DNA from: Ichthyophonus hoferi
Lineage: Eukaryota > Opisthokonta > Ichthyosporea > Ichthyophonida > Ichthyophonidae
Direction: 5' to 3'
Assembly (NCBI GenBank): GCA_002751075.1
Contig: NAOQ01000610.1
Span: forward strand, 6,089-43,711
DNA: 37,623 bases
The translations under genes and the position numbers were made by a program. Below the pieces are notes generated by a model. The model did not search any database. It had not been told where the DNA came from and saw only the letters and a program-made list of their open reading frames with translations. Numbering within the stretch: position 1 is the stretch's first letter; the number at the start of each line of letters is the position of its first letter. Positions 10,701 through 21,500 of this stretch are shown piece by piece.

Positions 10701-11334
10701 TAAAGTATCTTACTAGAGAACTGGATAATTTAGCATGCTATATGGTAAAATTATGTTCTAGAGTATAATAATTATTACTTCCCTCTTAACAATAATGATG
10801 AATACCTGATTAACTCGAGTCCAATTGATTGGAATGGAAAATACTGCAAATCTATCAATTAAAACAATTCAATCGAGTTGCTTCTAGAAGTTGGACATAA
10901 AAATCAGCTATATTGCATGAAAAATCCGAGATATAGTAAGGTAGGACTTCTAGACTCCTATGACTCCAATAGCCAAAGATGAGACAGAGGCTCCATTTAC
11001 AATGAAAGCACAACTAGAAACATACTGCCTCTCACATATTGTCATATATGTATGATCATATAGTAGTATTACAATATACTATTTAATACATTCCAATTGT
11101 TTGGGTTTAGATTGTTGTATTAATTATATTTTGTTGCCACATTCAACTATACATATTGTATAAATTTGTCTCTCCGAAAACAACTATTGGATGATGAAAA
11201 TGTATAATGTTGCATGTAGAAATATATATCTATATTGGTTTAAGTAAAACAATTTCACTCGCTGTGATTTATGTAGGTACTTTCACTATAGTATAATTGG
11301 CTATTTATAGTATACGTTAATGCACTTATTTGTA
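10701..11334. other. AT-rich stretch without a gene
   Basis: No coding frame I would support. Sequence around 10818-10890 (GTCCAAT, TGGAAAAT, ATTCAAT in order) resembles 15790-15870, a possible second dispersed repeat. Confidence 0.4.
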
Positions 11335-11371
11335 TCCGAATTGGTCTAGGGGTTAGGATTCCACGCTCTCA
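11335..11371 (+). tRNA. tRNA-Glu (CUC), 5' half, cut by sequence gap
   Basis: Acceptor 5' strand TCCGAAT, D-arm TGGTCTAGGGGTTAGGATT and anticodon-arm start CCACGCTCTCA match the 5' half of eukaryotic tRNA-Glu genes. The loop CT-CTC-A gives anticodon CTC. The rest of the anticodon stem, T-arm and 3' acceptor strand fall in the N run that begins at 11372. Genes for tRNA are common landing sites for Ty-like retrotransposons, which fits the fossils upstream. Confidence 0.85.
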
Positions 11372-12070
11372 NNNNNNNNNNNNNNNNNNNNNNNNNNNNN
11401 NNNNNNNNNNNNNNNNNNNNNNNNNNNNNNNNNNNNNNNNNNNNNNNNNNNNNNNNNNNNNNNNNNNNNNNNNNNNNNNNNNNNNNNNNNNNNNNNNNNN
11501 NNNNNNNNNNNNNNNNNNNNNNNNNNNNNNNNNNNNNNNNNNNNNNNNNNNNNNNNNNNNNNNNNNNNNNNNNNNNNNNNNNNNNNNNNNNNNNNNNNNN
11601 NNNNNNNNNNNNNNNNNNNNNNNNNNNNNNNNNNNNNNNNNNNNNNNNNNNNNNNNNNNNNNNNNNNNNNNNNNNNNNNNNNNNNNNNNNNNNNNNNNNN
11701 NNNNNNNNNNNNNNNNNNNNNNNNNNNNNNNNNNNNNNNNNNNNNNNNNNNNNNNNNNNNNNNNNNNNNNNNNNNNNNNNNNNNNNNNNNNNNNNNNNNN
11801 NNNNNNNNNNNNNNNNNNNNNNNNNNNNNNNNNNNNNNNNNNNNNNNNNNNNNNNNNNNNNNNNNNNNNNNNNNNNNNNNNNNNNNNNNNNNNNNNNNNN
11901 NNNNNNNNNNNNNNNNNNNNNNNNNNNNNNNNNNNNNNNNNNNNNNNNNNNNNNNNNNNNNNNNNNNNNNNNNNNNNNNNNNNNNNNNNNNNNNNNNNNN
12001 NNNNNNNNNNNNNNNNNNNNNNNNNNNNNNNNNNNNNNNNNNNNNNNNNNNNNNNNNNNNNNNNNNNNNN
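11372..12070. other. Assembly gap (N run)
   Basis: A run of 699 unknown bases. Any reading frame across it is meaningless. Confidence 0.99.
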
Positions 12071-12790
12071 TAGCATGAAGTATTGATGTTATTTACATTT
12101 ATACTAACTATATATGTAATAATAATTGCTGATAATAATATTAAATGATTATATATAAAAATACTTGCAAATACTTACCTTACCTAAATCAATTAATTAT
12201 TCATGTTTTAATAACATCCAAATCCGACTAGTAAGGGAAATTATTAAAACTGATATGGTCCACTAAGCTAAGGACAATCTTACTAAGAAATGAGTGGTCT
12301 TCAATCTTTAAAATAATAATTGGTGATTTAACTCTCTTCGCATTGAGATATATATGGAATATAAAGATATTACTATAACCTGCTATAAATATATATATAT
12401 ACTGCCGCAATTTTGTTAATTGATCAGGTAATATAATATAAAAGAAATCCCTTTTATATCAACAGTATGTTCCATAGTGCCCTGGAAGTTTTATATATTT
12501 TATTTTTCAGTCTTTAATCAAGTTTAAACTGGCCATTGGATATTAAATTCAAGACACTTCATATTCTTGTCGAAAGAAGCATGTTCAAGAATATACAATA
12601 TCCTGATATTATATACTATCTTTCAGAAGCCATTGTAAACGTTGGTTCTAATATTAACTTCCATCAAAAAACCCATAATTTTCAGGACCATGTGGGCGCC
12701 TTTTTATATATATCATAATTATCATTATCAACATTCATAAGCATATATGTATATATATATTATTATTAGTGCCTACATATACTCATCTAT
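12071..12790. other. AT-rich stretch without a gene
   Basis: No coding-like frame on either strand. The part nearest 12790 probably holds the 3' UTR of the minus-strand gene that stops at 12791. Confidence 0.5.
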
Positions 12791-13993
12791 CTACTTATTT
12801 TCCAGGCTTGGCGGCGAAGCAAATAAGCTAGGTCCACGATTATCAAATAAGTTGTACACACGGTAAAGGGAGGCCGAATGACTCTTTATCAAAGGATTAG
12901 ATATACGGAAGGATGTGCTTTGTGTTGATGAATTAGTTACACGGGGCAACGAAATAGCAGGTACAACAGTAAGCTTGTGGCCTATGGCGTTGCTATTGTT
13001 GTTAGCCAAGGTACAAGATTGAAAGCGAGGAGAACCAAAGCTTTCTGTCGTGAAATAACTAAAATCATCTATCGAAGAGCGCGCACGTCGTACATTTAGC
13101 CTAGGGGCTATATGTGAGACCATGCACTTGGAAGGTACTGGGTTTAATCTATTTGATAATTTTGTTTCCAAAGAATCAGAGAGGAGGCCTTTTGCAGAAG
13201 ATATGCTGCCTGTTGAGAGACTCCTAGTAGTTTTCAGGCTCTTCCTCAATAGATGCTCTTTACTAGCAATTGTTCTTTTTGTGGTACGCGAATCTACTGT
13301 GTTTATCACTGTGATATCAATACGTGGTTTTTCTACTATTTCCGGTATACATTGAGATGCCTTGGTTGCTTGTTTAGTTGGGCTTTTAGTAGACACCATG
13401 GATGGCAAGGGTATATGACAGGGTTCAATTGGGACTTCTTTCTGTATGAAAATAGAAGGTTCAACGGGGGCTTCCTTTTTTGTGCAGCTTTTGGAAGGTA
13501 AATTACTAATGTTGTTTTTAGTAGATACCACGTGTGACAGGGGTATAGGACAGGGTTCAATTGGTGCTTTTTTCTGTACTAAAATAGAAGGTTCCACTGG
13601 GACTTCCTTTTGTGTGCAGCTTTTGGAAGGTAAATTACTAGTGGTGTTTTTAGTAGACACCACGGGTGACAAGGGTATATGACACGGTTCAAGTAGGGCT
13701 TCTTTCTGTACTAAAATAGAAGGTTCAACGGGGACTTCCTTTTGTGTGCAGCGTTTGGAAGGTAAATTACTAGTGATCACTTTATTAGCTTCTTGCTTTG
13801 GTTCGTTTACAATGGCTTTAGTATCACCTAAATCAGATGCTTTTCTTTTCTTTTTTTCCTTCTCTCGTTTCTTCAATGCCGTCTTTGTATTACATGCATT
13901 GTTAGGTAAAAAAGACTCAACAGGGAATATTTCCTGTGAAGATTCAATTGTTGATTTAGACCACAGATTAAAATTTAAATAGTATCGAGTCAT
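12791..13993 (-). CDS. Unknown 400-residue repeat protein
   Basis: A single open frame of 400 residues from the ATG at 13993. An in-frame stop lies just upstream, but an AG nine bases before the ATG leaves room for an upstream exon. The N-terminus is followed by a very basic run (KKREKEKKKRK, about residues 41-51), a plausible nuclear localisation signal. Residues about 86-217 are three tandem 44-residue units of the form EVPVEPSI(L/F)(V/I)QK, EPC.IPL, VSTK, SNLPSK.CT. A serine- and arginine-rich tail follows, with SLYRVYNLFDNRG near the end. There is no signal peptide or membrane segment. The low-complexity composition suggests a disordered protein. I do not recognise a family, so the function is unknown. 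Confidence 0.6.
   Translation of the reverse strand: MTRYYLNFNLWSKSTIESSQEIFPVESFLPNNACNTKTALKKREKEKKKRKASDLGDTKAIVNEPKQEANKVITSNLPSKRCTQKEVPVEPSILVQKEALLEPCHIPLSPVVSTKNTTSNLPSKSCTQKEVPVEPSILVQKKAPIEPCPIPLSHVVSTKNNISNLPSKSCTKKEAPVEPSIFIQKEVPIEPCHIPLPSMVSTKSPTKQATKASQCIPEIVEKPRIDITVINTVDSRTTKRTIASKEHLLRKSLKTTRSLSTGSISSAKGLLSDSLETKLSNRLNPVPSKCMVSHIAPRLNVRRARSSIDDFSYFTTESFGSPRFQSCTLANNNSNAIGHKLTVVPAISLPRVTNSSTQSTSFRISNPLIKSHSASLYRVYNLFDNRGPSLFASPPSLENK
13343..13738 (-). repeat. Coding minisatellite, 3 x 132 bp
   Basis: Units at 13738-13607, 13606-13475 and 13474-13343, each exactly 132 bases (44 codons), in frame with the 400-residue protein. The first two are most alike; the third diverges toward its end. 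The tail of a further unit (SNLPSKRCTQK) precedes unit 1. Confidence 0.85.
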
Positions 13994-13999
13994 GATTCT

Positions 14000-14589
14000 A
14001 GTTTACATTAAGCATATACTTCATAGGATATATATATGATTGGAGGTAAAGAGAAAAACCAACGTTAAATAGATAAACGGGACATAGTACAGTACCAATA
14101 ATGATTGCTTCAGAGAATACAGATTAAGTAGAGGGGAGCATTTAAACGTTAAATAGATAATATAAACTAATGATAATAACAGGAAAAGGGGAATAATCGT
14201 CGAAGTCAAAAAATTCAATATGATGGAGCAAGTAAGTTAATTGACGGATAATAAAATATACACATATGTTATAGTCTAGCAAACATGAAAAACCAAGAGG
14301 GTTGCTGGTTGCATTGAGGACAAAAGAAAACATAATGACAACGAAGAAATAGAAAGATAGATGTGAGAGAAGGAAAAAGATAAAAAACAAAATACATATA
14401 TTCATTCAAATAAGCAGAGAGAGGGATGAATAGAACAATATATATATATTATGACAGGCATGCATCCACATAAATGAATGGTTCACAACAACTCTGTAAC
14501 ACCTGTTATCACTGACAGCACACATATTGAAATAAGATTTCCCATTTTAAAAGGCCAGAGCAGAACAATTTCAATAACGGAAACCAAGC
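14000..14589. other. AT-rich stretch without a gene
   Basis: Lies between two minus-strand frames. Leucine-, phenylalanine- and tyrosine-rich minus-strand frames here look like AT-rich chance frames. It could be an intron if the flanking frames belonged to one gene, but the phases I tried do not join. Confidence 0.4.
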
Positions 14590-14973
14590 CTAAAGTATAT
14601 TAATGTGTCCTAAGTGAACAAGAACTAAACATGATACCTGAAACTCAACTACCATCTCCCCCAAACAGTTTAAGTCTGTCTGATATCTTACCTTAGTATC
14701 ACTTGTACTTGTGGCAGTGTCTCGCTCTTTGTCACTACGCGTGGGCCCCTGATTACGGCCAGATAATTTTCGGTAGGTGATTGTAAGCAAGGGAATGGTG
14801 AGAGCGCCAATGACTAAAGAGGTGCCAGTTAGCAGCGACACCACATGAGATGTTGTTCCAAGCGGTGACACAAAATCCTGACGATCTTTCCATCTATGCA
14901 CACAACCCGACCACGATAATATCAAAAAGGTGCTAAACTGCAATAGTTTACCACATTGTACAGCCATATCCAT
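14590..14973 (-). CDS. Possible small membrane protein, 127 aa
   Basis: Open from the ATG at 14973. Two hydrophobic segments are visible: about residues 10-23 (LLQFSTFLILSW) and about 45-65 (VVSLLTGTSLVIGALTIPLL). A basic stretch (YRKLSGRNQGP) and a serine- and threonine-rich polar tail follow. A good donor (AAG then GTAAGA) after SDTK near 14692, and another (CAG then GTATCA) further on, mean the true protein may be spliced and end differently. The G+C content is above the surroundings. I do not recognise a family. Confidence 0.45.
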   Translation of the reverse strand: MDMAVQCGKLLQFSTFLILSWSGCVHRWKDRQDFVSPLGTTSHVVSLLTGTSLVIGALTIPLLTITYRKLSGRNQGPTRSDKERDTATSTSDTKVRYQTDLNCLGEMVVEFQVSCLVLVHLGHINIL

Positions 14974-16977
14974 CAAAGCTCATAAAGCGACTAAAGAGTA
15001 AGAGTACTTTAAATAAACAAATAAAGGTAAATAAGTAATTCGCTGATATGAAACAGAATGCAGGATAAATGCCGAAATTTATAACATGTAATCTGCGTCT
15101 ACCTGTATTTCTACTGGTCTGTTTTAGCTGGCATTTCGTTCGCCACTGTTTAACTAGATTCAGAGCTTACTATTGTCAATGTTTGCATTATATCTTATGG
15201 ATTCGTATAAAAACTTCACTTTACATGTAAACATTACGAATAAACATATCGATGTGTATATTTTTACTGGCAGTTTCTTAAGTTTTATTTTATTTCTATT
15301 AAGTGCAGACTATTTACAGCTATAAATCTGTTATGCGATGAAACCAAGCTTTTCACTGATAGCATGTGCCATGTCATGTGTGATAGGAAGAGAGGTTTAT
15401 TACTGGTTGATTACTTTGTAATCTGACCACATGGATGCTCCCTAGACTCAACTTAATGAACTGTGTACTACTGTCTATATTTATACTGGCTCCAATCAAG
15501 CTATTTGTATGCTGTACCTATTTAATGCATATATTCTTCAATAATGCTATAATGTAGAAAAGGATGAAAACTAAAGGTGGCTCACATATATGAGTAGTAC
15601 TCCCTTCCATTCAGAATTAAAGATATAACCTTAGAGCTGATATACTTTACTGACTATAACATCATCAAAGAAGCACTAAAGACTTTCTAATTGAGTATAC
15701 TGGTCAATTATCATGTAGATGCTATTTATCAAACTAAAACTATTTGATAACGTCTGAACGTTAGTGCACTAAAATCAATTGGTTGAGTATGTTGGTCCAA
15801 TGAATGGAAAATCCTTTACGATCGAATATTACAAATCCAATCATACCATTCAATGCAACTTGAATGCCTTTGTTGTTTGCCCAATACAAGATGGAAAAAT
15901 GAGTGAGCCTCATCTGAACTAGGATTGACATAAGCAATCTTCTGCCTACATTAAGATTTAGATTAATTGCAGATTATTGGCAATCAATATCTACTCGTGA
16001 ATTAATCACCACGATCGATATTGTATGGACAACAAATTTTCTGTATCAATAATAAAGAAATGAATAAGGTCAGCAATGCTATCTTATTTTAATTTTAATT
16101 TTTTTCAAGAATCTTACTAACTGCAGTGTTGTTTTCCTATTTTGAATGAACCGTTTTTTTATATATATAAAAAGTTAAATTCAAGATCTACCAACACCAT
16201 TAGATCATTTGTTACCTATTAATCGAATTCGACTCTGATTAGGGTATACCCAATGCGCACGCGAGCCGAACTGGGTAATACGGATTATGAGATTTATAAA
16301 ATGAGAAAACTTTAAAACGACCCATGATTGGTTAGTTTTCACCTTTTCATTTCGATACTTTCAACTGTGATTTCGGCTAAGGATGGAACACATTAAGAGA
16401 CATACACACGTATATATCAATGGATTTGATATGTTAAATGTAACTATATAGCTGTTTATGTATCCTAAAATATAGAAAAATAAAGATTTAACACTCATAG
16501 GGCCGTGTTATAGTATGTGAAACAAAAGAATATCAGCAGATAGAAATTTTCTCACTATTGAGTGAAGAGTTTGGCTCAGCGGATTTAAGGAGCAGATGAT
16601 CCAATAACACCATAATTAAATTTTAGAAGTACTAATTCTATAGGTTGAGATTTTGACTGTGGTTCGACCATTGGGTTCTAGGAAATAATTCTTCAATCAT
16701 TGTGTGAAAAGGCCAGAGTGAATACGACGATCTAATAAAATTGAAAATATTTCTTAACATCTGGTTGTCTTGAATTCCTTTTCAAGAGAAGTTAAAGGAT
16801 GACATTGAGAGCTAATCACCGTCAAGTTCAATTACCTTTGGCCCATTCCATCATTTTGTGCTCTTCTTACAAGTCGAATGGTTAAACATTCTTAGATTTT
16901 TTTCAATCTAGTAAGTTACAATATATCTAACAAAATAGCACATTGAAATAGATCATCGAATAATCATAGTTGTTTAT
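14974..16977. other. Intergenic region without a supported gene
   Basis: No convincing exon on either strand. Weak similarity between 15790-15870 and 10818-10890 hints at a dispersed repeat. Confidence 0.4.
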
Positions 16978-17262
16978 CAGGATATATTTGCAAAAGGTTG
17001 ACAAATATACATCAGGATATATTTGCAAAACAGCCGACGGAGTTACATAAGGATATTTCTGCAAAAAGGCTGATAACGTTACATCAGGATTTCTCAACAA
17101 AAAAATGCTGACGAAGTTACATCAGGATTTCTCAACAAAAAAATGCTGACGAAGTTACATCAGGATATCTCTGCAAAACTGCTAACAAGAAATACAAGAT
17201 ATGTTTGCAAAAAGCTGACGAAGATACTGCAGGATATCTCTGCAAAAAAGCTGACTAAAATG
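16978..17262. repeat. Minisatellite, 8 units of 34-38 bp
   Basis: Units start near 16978, 17013, 17049, 17085, 17123, 17161, 17195 and 17230. The consensus is CAGGATATNTYTGCAAAA, then GCTGACGAAGTTACAT. Units 4 and 5 (17085-17122 and 17123-17160) are identical over 38 bases, a recent duplication. The other units are diverged. Confidence 0.9.
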
Positions 17263-17794
17263 CCAACATATTCACGCAAATAGAAAATTCCAGTTAAGCA
17301 GAAGGCAAATAGAAATAGGCAAGATATGCCGTCATGATATCAATGTAATAAAATAGGAATGCTTTGGCCTTAGAAAGGTCAGTTGAGGTTAAGAAACAGC
17401 TCGACCGCAACGACGGAATGTAGAACACTAGAAAAGAGTATTTGATTGTGAAATACAAGCTTTTGCAAGTATGCTTATGGTAGAGAAAGAGGGCTGAATC
17501 TGGGAATAGATGTGTTTTATATCAGAATGTTCTCTTTTTGGAAAAGTACTAAATGACAAATTTAGTCAACTATTCATAAATAAAATGCCAAAGACAATGA
17601 GAGGTCAGAATAAATTATTTTTGATTTTCTCTTTAATGTAATTGGTCCTTTTGTAAGATAAATGCTCAGGCTAGTTTGTGAATACGTAATCCAGATGTCT
17701 ATGTTTTATGCTGTATTGAGTGGATCTTGATTATGCTGGGTAATTTTCAATAACCAATAATTGATTGTTTATACAATACCATTTTGACGTTAAT

Positions 17795-17826
17795 ATCGAG
17801 CAATATATATATAAATATTGCTCGAT
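17795..17826. repeat. 12-bp perfect hairpin
   Basis: ATCGAGCAATAT at 17795-17806 and ATATTGCTCGAT at 17815-17826 pair perfectly around eight A/T bases. Confidence 0.75.
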
Positions 17827-18590
17827 TAGATGAGTTACTATCTATTTAATCGGACGTTTGATTCAGAAATAAATGTCTTAACTCATTCAGCACATACTTC
17901 TGTATAGATATCGTTGCCCTGGCTAGGATAGTGGTACAAATAAGATCAAATGCCGAAGAAGGGGGAGGATATGCACATTTATCACAAATCAAGACAGAAA
18001 CAAAAGAACATAAACTATACATTGGTAGAGCTTCAATTAAGCGGAGGGAAAAGATACCGAAAAAAGAACACACATAGATGTGTACAATATACTTTACAAG
18101 ACAAACATGCCCTACCATACACAGTACCAGGAATTATCCAACTGTTTATTCAGCTTACCATTGTGCAAAAGAAAACAAATTCAAATCAAATACTCAATAA
18201 CACAGTCTCGTTCTCTATCAATATTACATTATATCCGACCCCAACATACTATCAATAACATGAAGGCTCTAGGTTCTATTGACTCCGTTTAGATATTTCT
18301 TTTAATAATGATATCATATCATAGAGGTACCTAGCTACGTGCTGCAATCTCACGTCAAAAAATATGAAGATTTATGAACCTTCTCCCTCTCAAAAACCAC
18401 CATCACTTTGGATCTTTTCAGTCCTCAGCCATATATATCGTCTGCTAACAATTAGAATCAGTAGTAGTCTATTATCTTTGACAACATTGGATCTAATATA
18501 TATATGATCCAGTCAATGGGTGTTGAAGGCCCAGAAGCAGTTGGATAAAAATCAAGCCGCTTGATAAGCTAGAGCCAATCATACGGCACC
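17827..18590. other. Region downstream of TIM23, no gene supported
   Basis: Overlapping 70-100 codon frames occur on both strands, but none is recognisable. The part nearest 18590 is probably the TIM23 3' UTR. Confidence 0.4.
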
Positions 18591-21500
18591 TCAAATGAGA
18601 AGACCACCATTACCAAAGGTCTTCTTAGCCAGTACTCCCATCCCTAGAGCCACCCCTCCTACGGCCCCGGCAATAGCCATGGCACGTGGTCCCGCTGCAA
18701 TGTGATAGTCAGTACCAATATCACCATAGTAACCATTGCAGGTGTAATAATATATTATATATGGTTCATGTTTGCTAAAACATTATCTAGAAACAGTAGA
18801 TAGTTCATGCTTCTCTAGATCGAAAGGATGGTAACTCTGACTGTATTGGTTGGGTTTAAAGGAGTTTCTAGTTAAACAGATGACATCTATGATAGCTTGT
18901 GGTGAAGGTAATCTTATTATCCTGTAATAATTTATTGATAAACATCAAGGTTATACATGAATTTTCAAGTTTTTATCAAACCTATCTTAAGAAGAATGCT
19001 GATTGTTCTAATCATATCCATATTAAACAAGCCATATAGTCTTTTAATACCAGTGTAAACATAAGAGAATAAAAAGGTGGAGATAGATGGAGCACAAGAA
19101 CAGAAATGAAAAGCAAGAAAAGGAGATATAAGCAAAAATGATAACCGATAGATAGAAACAAACTGGAAGTCAATGCGAGATTTTATGGGATATGCCATGA
19201 ACTACCCAGACAGATGTCAACTATATTGTAATGGTGTATATTAACATTGCATTTGTAAGATAAATACACAGAGAACAAGGCCAAAAGAAAGTATTTTGGT
19301 GTTTGCTTAACACTGTAAAGTTTTGTACACCTTTAAATCTAAAAGTAAAAAAAAAAAATGTACATTTTAAGAAGGAAAACAACGGATATAATATTCTATA
19401 CCAAATGATAAATACATATTAGTGGTGCTTTTTTGTGTTGGCACATACTGTAATGTTTTAGACAGATCCTAGACATATATCGTTCAACTATATACCTCGC
19501 TTAACTTACACACTCTCTCATTAAAATAGAAACCAGGCTTATAAACCTACAGAGAAATACAAGTCTCTGACCCACTAATACTGTATATTGATTCTTAGCC
19601 TAAAATCAAAATAATACATAGCTAAAGAAGAGGAAACAAGCTATATCTAGCTAGTTTATTATAGTAAAAAAAAAAGAAAAAAAAAAAGAAAAATTATATC
19701 TCTTCGCAAGGGTAAATGCATGTTTGTCTTTCGGTGCCAATAACAGTGGAGTAAGAAAGATAAGAGGCAAGAGGATAGAGGTATAATAAAAATCAATGCG
19801 AGTCTGTGTGCTTAGATAATAAATAGGGAGGTGAAGAGAATAAATGTCAAATCAGAACAAGCCAACCAAATGGACAAGATAAAATATAAAACATAAAATA
19901 AAAACCATAAAGTAGAAAACCCAAGTATCACTTATAATTCAAGGCACAAGGTCCCTCCCTCCCTTACCTGTTGCCTTAAACAATGCACCAGTGAGTGCTC
20001 CTGCCGCCACAGTGTTAATGACGTCATCCTGTCCACCGCGTGCTCTGATCAATCCTTCATCGGCAAAGGTGTACATAAGGGCTATATAGTACAAGACAGA
20101 CAGCAATTAATATAGAGTAAAGTTAATATATGTAGGTGGGTGGCGTTGAAAAGCAACAATATTAGCTTACAAGTCATTGCATTATGACTCAGTGATTGAA
20201 TCAATGCAGGGTGCGGTGAGTGTGGAACCAATAATCTTGTAACAAGGTATATGCATATATATATTATTTTAGAAAATAGATGAGTAGAAGCAGGCAGAGT
20301 TGCTACACAAATGTATATGTATATGTATAGGTACAATATATAATGTACAGATATAATATAGTATTCTGATTAGTAGCTACATCAACTGATAGCATTGGGA
20401 TGTACGGTGGGTGGGTGGGGAGGTAGATCATGTAGAATAAGATTATGTATATACATAGCCTGAGTCATGGAAGTGTATCAAAGGTATGTGTATCAATATA
20501 GTTGTAATTATATAAAACATAAAAAATAGAGCTGTGAAAGCAAAAATAGACAAGAATTATCCAAATGGAAAATTTGTATAACTAACAAATTGCTTAAGCA
20601 ATAGGTAGAAAAGGAACTAAAGGATGAAAAATAACGTATATCTAAGGCCACTATAAAATCATATAATAAAAATGTAGCAGTCATTCTCAATGGTTATAAT
20701 GACAGACGGAAGTCTGAAAAATATTTGGTTAGGGTTTAACCAATCACACCAAATTTTAATGAAGTGTATGAGGTAGATAACAGCAATAGCATAGATTATC
20801 CAGTTGATGTATATATTAGTAAAGGGTAGTAGAGAGAGAAAGAATAGATAAATAGGTAAGATATATGTCGGTCTACGTTACACTATATATAACAGAGAAG
20901 AAGAGGGAGACCTACCCAAGACCGCCCCAAAGTTGCCCAAGAAGGGACCTCTTCTAGTAATAGAGTTAAGTACACTGTTAATTTTCAGGCGTCTTGTTAC
21001 TACCTGGGGATTTCTTAGACCCTCTGCTATACCCCATGCACCACCCATGGCTGAGCCTGTGGTTGGAAGGGATGTATTGATTGGTTCGTAAGTACTGATT
21101 TAAAGGTAGGTGGCGATTGGATAGTGGGTCTTAATCTTAGAAGAAGGTACTTATTGGGCAGTGCATACTAATTTAAAAGTAGGTGGCAATTAGATAGTGG
21201 GTATTAATCGGTTAGTAGGGATGTCCAATGAGTGGTAGCTTTAGATATTTTAAAAAGAACGGTATGGTGAAGACGTATCGATGGTAGGTAGGTAGGCATT
21301 ATGTGTTTACTTGACTTAAAATATAGCGCAAGGCATGCGCTGATTGTTATGGAGTTAATATCACAGAGACTGCAAATAAAATTAACCATAGGCAGACAGG
21401 AGATATTGAAGGGATAGTAAATTGGATAGGCATAGAAAATGTAAAAGAACTTTAAAGGGAAGTAAAAGGAGAGATGAGAGTGGAGGGGAAAGGAAGGCAT

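Noticed and set aside
11369-12076. 235-codon minus-strand frame
   Set aside because: It spans the run of N and has no sequence content.
13122-13982. Several plus-strand frames of 74-82 codons
   Set aside because: Antisense to the 400-residue repeat protein, and repeated because that gene's units repeat.
16655-16690. tRNA T-arm-like GGTTCGACC
   Set aside because: The flanking bases do not form a T-stem or an acceptor stem.
16978-17262. CRISPR-like array
   Set aside because: Direct tandem units without distinct spacers, in a eukaryotic intron-bearing genome; it is a minisatellite.
17846-18292. Overlapping frames of 70-102 codons on both strands
   Set aside because: No recognisable domain or convincing gene structure; the two strands compete, and length alone is weak evidence.
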